Source of the DNA: Chinchilla lanigera
Lineage: Eukaryota; Chordata; Mammalia; Rodentia; Chinchillidae
NCBI RefSeq assembly: GCF_000276665.1
Contig: NW_004955516.1
Coordinates: forward strand, 3,291,667 to 3,355,666
Length of the DNA stretch: 64,000 nucleotides
Direction: 5' to 3'
The position numbers and the translations under genes were made by a program. The notes beneath the pieces were generated by a model. It did not search any database and was not told where the DNA came from. It was given only the letters and a program-made list of their open reading frames with translations. Positions within the stretch are counted from its first letter, which is position 1. Each line of letters begins with the position of its first letter. This document shows positions 61,054-64,000 of this stretch, one piece after another.

Positions 61054-61741
61054 GAAAAAAGAAAAACTAGATTTCCTTTCACCTGGGTTTAGTGCCCAGC
61101 ACCAAAGTCAATGAATACTGGGTAACAGATCCTTTTGCTAGACCAGGGGCCAAAAGACTATAACCTATTGGCCAAACCTAGGCTGCTACCTGTTTTCATA
61201 TAGCCGTTTCATCACACATGAAATTCAAACTTTCATGTTCATGAAAAAAGTTTTAAAGAAACACAGTCATGCTCATTCACTTGCCTCTTATCTTTAGCTG
61301 CTTTCAAGTAACAATTTGAGTTAAATAGACATGGGAGAGAACGTATCTGGTGCCACGTCACTTTGCACTGCATCTCAGTGACCTACAAATCGCAGTGATA
61401 CTATTATAAACCAGCAGTCATTCTGAATGCCATGTATATAGCACTATGACTTTTTTTTAATTACCAGTATATACATATCATGACAAAATAAGAAAAATGG
61501 ACTTCAAATGTTATGCTTTTACTGAACAGTGGAATGTGGATTATTTTGTCATCAAATCTGATGGCAAAGCATTTATTATCCAATAACACTATGTCTTTGC
61601 TAAACGAATACAATATATGTCAGTATTATCAAACTAAGAATTTATCACAGTATTCCTAACTGACAGAAAAAGTAAGTGAGAATAGAAGACTTAAAACAGA
61701 ATACTTTATCACAGCACAATTTTTCACAGAAATTTAAAATG

Positions 61742-61845
61742 AGGTTGGTGCAGTGGCTGTAATCCCAGCACTTGGGAGGCCAAGACAGGAGGATAAAACC
61801 CTGTTTCAAAAGAAACAAAAAAAGAAAGAAAAAGAAAAGAATAAA
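61742..61845 (+). mobile_element. B1-type SINE, internal deletion
   Basis: GAGGTTGGTGCAGTGGCTGT ... GCCAAGACAGGAGGATAAAA-CCCTGTTTC; inserted in the fossil hAT gene. Confidence 0.78.
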
Positions 61846-62039
61846 GAAAATTAGTCTACCAACAAAGTAATGTTCTGAGTATCTTCATTTCTTAACCAAG
61901 GAAAACTGATTAAATTGTATTTGACTGCAGCAGCCAAAGAACTGTAGCCAGAGACAATAAATTTAAGACTACCATATTAGCCTTTCAACTAGAACAGTCT
62001 CGAAGAGTTGAAAACATTTTGAACAACATCAGCAGTCAA

Positions 62040-62206
62040 TTTTTTTTTTTTTTTTTTTGTCTTTTTGAGACAGGGTCTCGCTATGCAGTTCAGGCTGGCA
62101 TTGAGCTCACTTTGTCGCCCAGGCTGATCTCAAACTCGCAACGATCCTCCTGCCTCAGCCTCCGGAGTGCTGGGATTACAGGAGTGCACCACCACATGCC
62201 CGGCCA
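62040..62206 (-). mobile_element. B1-type SINE in fossil hAT
   Basis: Poly(T), TTTTTGAGACAGGGTCTCGC ... CACCACATGCCCGGCC; AGCAGTCAATT flanks it on both sides (62030, 62209). Confidence 0.93.
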
Positions 62207-63096
62207 TTAGCAGTCAATTAAAAGACAAAGCAGTTACCTTTGAGTGGTCATGAGTTACAGATATTACTGACACTACATGGCTGTTATTTGAAGAGTCAAT
62301 GCCATGTTTTGTTTCGTTTTGTTTTCAATGCCATGTTTAAAGGGCCTGAAAAGTAGTCTTTCTGAGTAGTCTGCATGGAACAAGTACAAGTGAAAATATT
62401 TTCAAAGAGGTTAAGAAAGCACTGATTCACTATAACATGAAGTGGAATCTTCCAAGATGTGTTACAACTGATAGTAGAACACTATATGTGGAATATAGAA
62501 ACGTTTATTGGGACAAATTTACAAAGCTTACAATAACATAAGCTGTTTAAATCCTATGACTATTCATAATATTATTCATTAGTTATTTTGCCGTAGTATT
62601 TGAATCTACCATGAGTTATGGAACCAGTAGTGTCAGTGGTAAATTCATTCACTCTCATGGACTTAACTATCATCAGTTAAGTGACTTTTTGTCAGTTGAA
62701 ACTGAGTATTGTGACTTTCCCTACCACATGGCAGTTCCATGTCTTAGCAGTGACAAAGTTGTACTGTGAGTCTTGTAAGCATAAGACCCAAAGTGAAAAT
62801 TTATGAATGAGAAGAACTGCTGTCATCCACTATTATCAGGCAATAAATGGCTTTAGAAATTACCTTTTGCTGTAGCCTTGATAATGTCTTAACTAATTTA
62901 ACCAATTGCCAGGCAATTGGGAAAAGAAAAAGATTAACTATGTTATTTACATGAAAAAAGCAAGGTAAAAATAGCACTTGTGTATGCAATTTATACAAGT
63001 GCTAAAAATAGCATTTGTGTATGCAATTTAAATTAAGCCACTCTGTACACTTCCATGCTATCAGAAATTAAGACAAATGAATTGTCCTCTTTTCTT

Positions 63097-63098
63097 TT

Positions 63099-63150
<52 letters not shown>

Positions 63151-63151
63151 T
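63097..63151 (+). repeat. (TTTC)13 microsatellite
   Basis: Thirteen uninterrupted TTTC units next to a B1-ID dimer. Confidence 0.95.
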
Positions 63152-63159
63152 GGGGGAGG

Positions 63160-63350
63160 GTCAGTAATGCAGATTAAACCCAGAGCCTTCCCACTGAGTA
63201 ACAGCCCTATCCTTGTTTTTTGTTTTGCATTGTTTTGTTTTGTTTTTTGAGACAGAGTCTTACTAAATTGCCCCTAGGCTCAAACTTATGATCCTTCTGC
63301 CTCAGCTTCCTACAGTGCTGGAATTAACAGGTGCATACTACCACACCCCA
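63160..63350 (-). mobile_element. B1-ID dimer SINE
   Basis: Reverse ID part (GCAGATTAAACCCAGAGCCT) then reverse B1 part (TTTTTTGAGACAGAGTCTTA ... CTACCACACCCC). Confidence 0.8.
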
Positions 63351-63519
63351 TAAATTATCCATTTTTATACAGACTTGTATCAGATTTCTTTTCAGAGCTC
63401 AAACTATGGTTGTAGGTAGCACTTTTTAGTCCTCAATGTAAATGCAAAGGAAATGTCTATATTTTAAAATTTACTTAACTGTGAAATTAAAGCATTTCCA
63501 TCTAACAATAATTGAAAGT

Positions 63520-64000
63520 GATTAATATGCAATGTAATGACATACTAAAAGCAAACATCAAGGGAAGAATCTACCAGAATTCTATAAATGCCCAATACAA
63601 AAATGCACAGCTGAGATGAATACACACTTCTCAGATAAAGAAATACAAATAGCAAATAAATACATGAAAAAATGTTCAACATCATTAGTCAATCAAGAAA
63701 TGTAAATTAAAACAACACTGAGATTCCACCTCACCCCAGAAAGAATAGCTATCATCAAGAAATCAAGGGCCGGGCATGGTGGCACACGCCTGTAATCCCA
63801 GCACTCCGGAGGCTGAGACAGGGGGATCGTTGCAAGTTTGAGACCAGCCTGGGCTACAAAGTGAGCTCAACGCCAGCCTGAACTGCAGAGCGAGACCCTG
63901 CCTCAAAAAGACAAAAAAAGGAAAGAAAGAAAAGAAATCAATAACATGCTGGCAAGCCTGCGGGGGAAAAAAGGAACCCTTCTCCACTGTTGGTGGGAGT
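63520..64000 (+). mobile_element. L1 ORF2 3' part, running off the window
   Basis: ATTCTATAAATGCCCAATAC, TGTTCAACATCATTAGTCAA, AAATGTAAATTAAAACAAC, GAGATTCCACCTCACCCCAG and TGTTGGTGGGAGT are hallmark L1 ORF2-end text. A B1 interrupts it at 63767-63930. Confidence 0.88.
63767..63930 (+). mobile_element. B1-type SINE in L1
   Basis: GGCCGGGCATGGTGGCACAC to GAGACCCTGCCTCAAAAAG; AAGAAATCAA flanks it on both sides. Confidence 0.93.

Larger units (their letters stand above)
61140..63050 (+). pseudogene. fossil hAT-Charlie-type transposase gene
   Basis: Starts with CCAGGGGCCAAAAGACTAT and the leader of a hAT-Charlie element (CACAGTCATGCTCATTCACT-like). From about 61498 there is a broken frame with a BED-finger N-terminus (DFKCYAFTEQWNVDYF; in the next frame LLNEYNICQYYQTKNLSQYS). 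At 62560-62760 it has a C-terminal transposase segment (YLNLP-like, MEPVVSVVNSF, then in another frame TEYCDFPYHMAVP-LSSDKVV). Two B1 SINEs interrupt it, and stops and frameshifts abound. A 28-bp unit is duplicated at 62966-62993 and 63003-63030. Confidence 0.7.

Overview
The window is nuclear DNA of a mammal, almost certainly a rodent. It is saturated with tRNA-derived ID-type SINEs (GGGGCTGGGGATTTAGCTC... with an A-rich tail) and B1-type 7SL-derived SINEs, and it carries several B1-ID dimers. ID, B1 and B1-ID dimers together point to a non-murid rodent (squirrel-related or Castorimorpha, beaver-like is my first guess). I cannot prove the species. There are no bacterial genes, CRISPR arrays or operons. 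Two runs of N (2908-3142 and 49544-49657) are assembly gaps.

The only protein-coding gene I can support is the 5' end of KDM6A (UTX), the X-linked H3K27 demethylase, on the minus strand. Exon 1 coding sequence is 54660-54820, intron 1 is 54445-54659 (215 bp), and exon 2 is 54381-54444. The spliced frame reads through D-S-R-L-F-G-F. Exon 2 ends at a GT donor, and everything from 54380 down to 1 looks like intron 2. I found no exon 3, which fits my memory of a very long intron 2 in human KDM6A. A CpG island (about 54.25-55.95 kb) covers exons 1-2, the 5' UTR and the promoter, with CCAAT, E-box, AP-1/CRE-like and YY1-type motifs.

Intron 2 (1-54380) is a repeat landscape. It holds ID and B1 SINEs, many with clean target-site duplications, and ancient L1 fragments, including an almost end-to-end fossil L1 at about 35.1-43.6 kb. 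It also holds ERVL/MaLR solo LTRs, a Tigger-like DNA transposon with TA duplications (10551-10966), and an RPL7A processed pseudogene split by a B1 (8540-9548). Two copies of an unclassified retroposed 3' end lie near 1.1-1.4 and 2.7-2.9 kb. Most repeats lie on the plus strand, antisense to KDM6A. Repeat-poor blocks at 44.6-46.5 and 50.5-53.1 kb are the best places to look for intronic regulatory elements.

Upstream of the promoter (56-64 kb) is intergenic. It has an L1 5' region interrupted by about 0.5 kb of unidentified sequence (59.46-60.04 kb), a decayed hAT-Charlie-type transposase gene (about 61.14-63.05 kb), and an L1 ORF2/3' end running off the window. I see no wholly new biological system. 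The most gene-relevant observations are a start-stop uORF (ATG-TGA) in the KDM6A 5' UTR, a weak first ATG followed by a strong in-frame ATG at codon 25, and an apparent T69M change.
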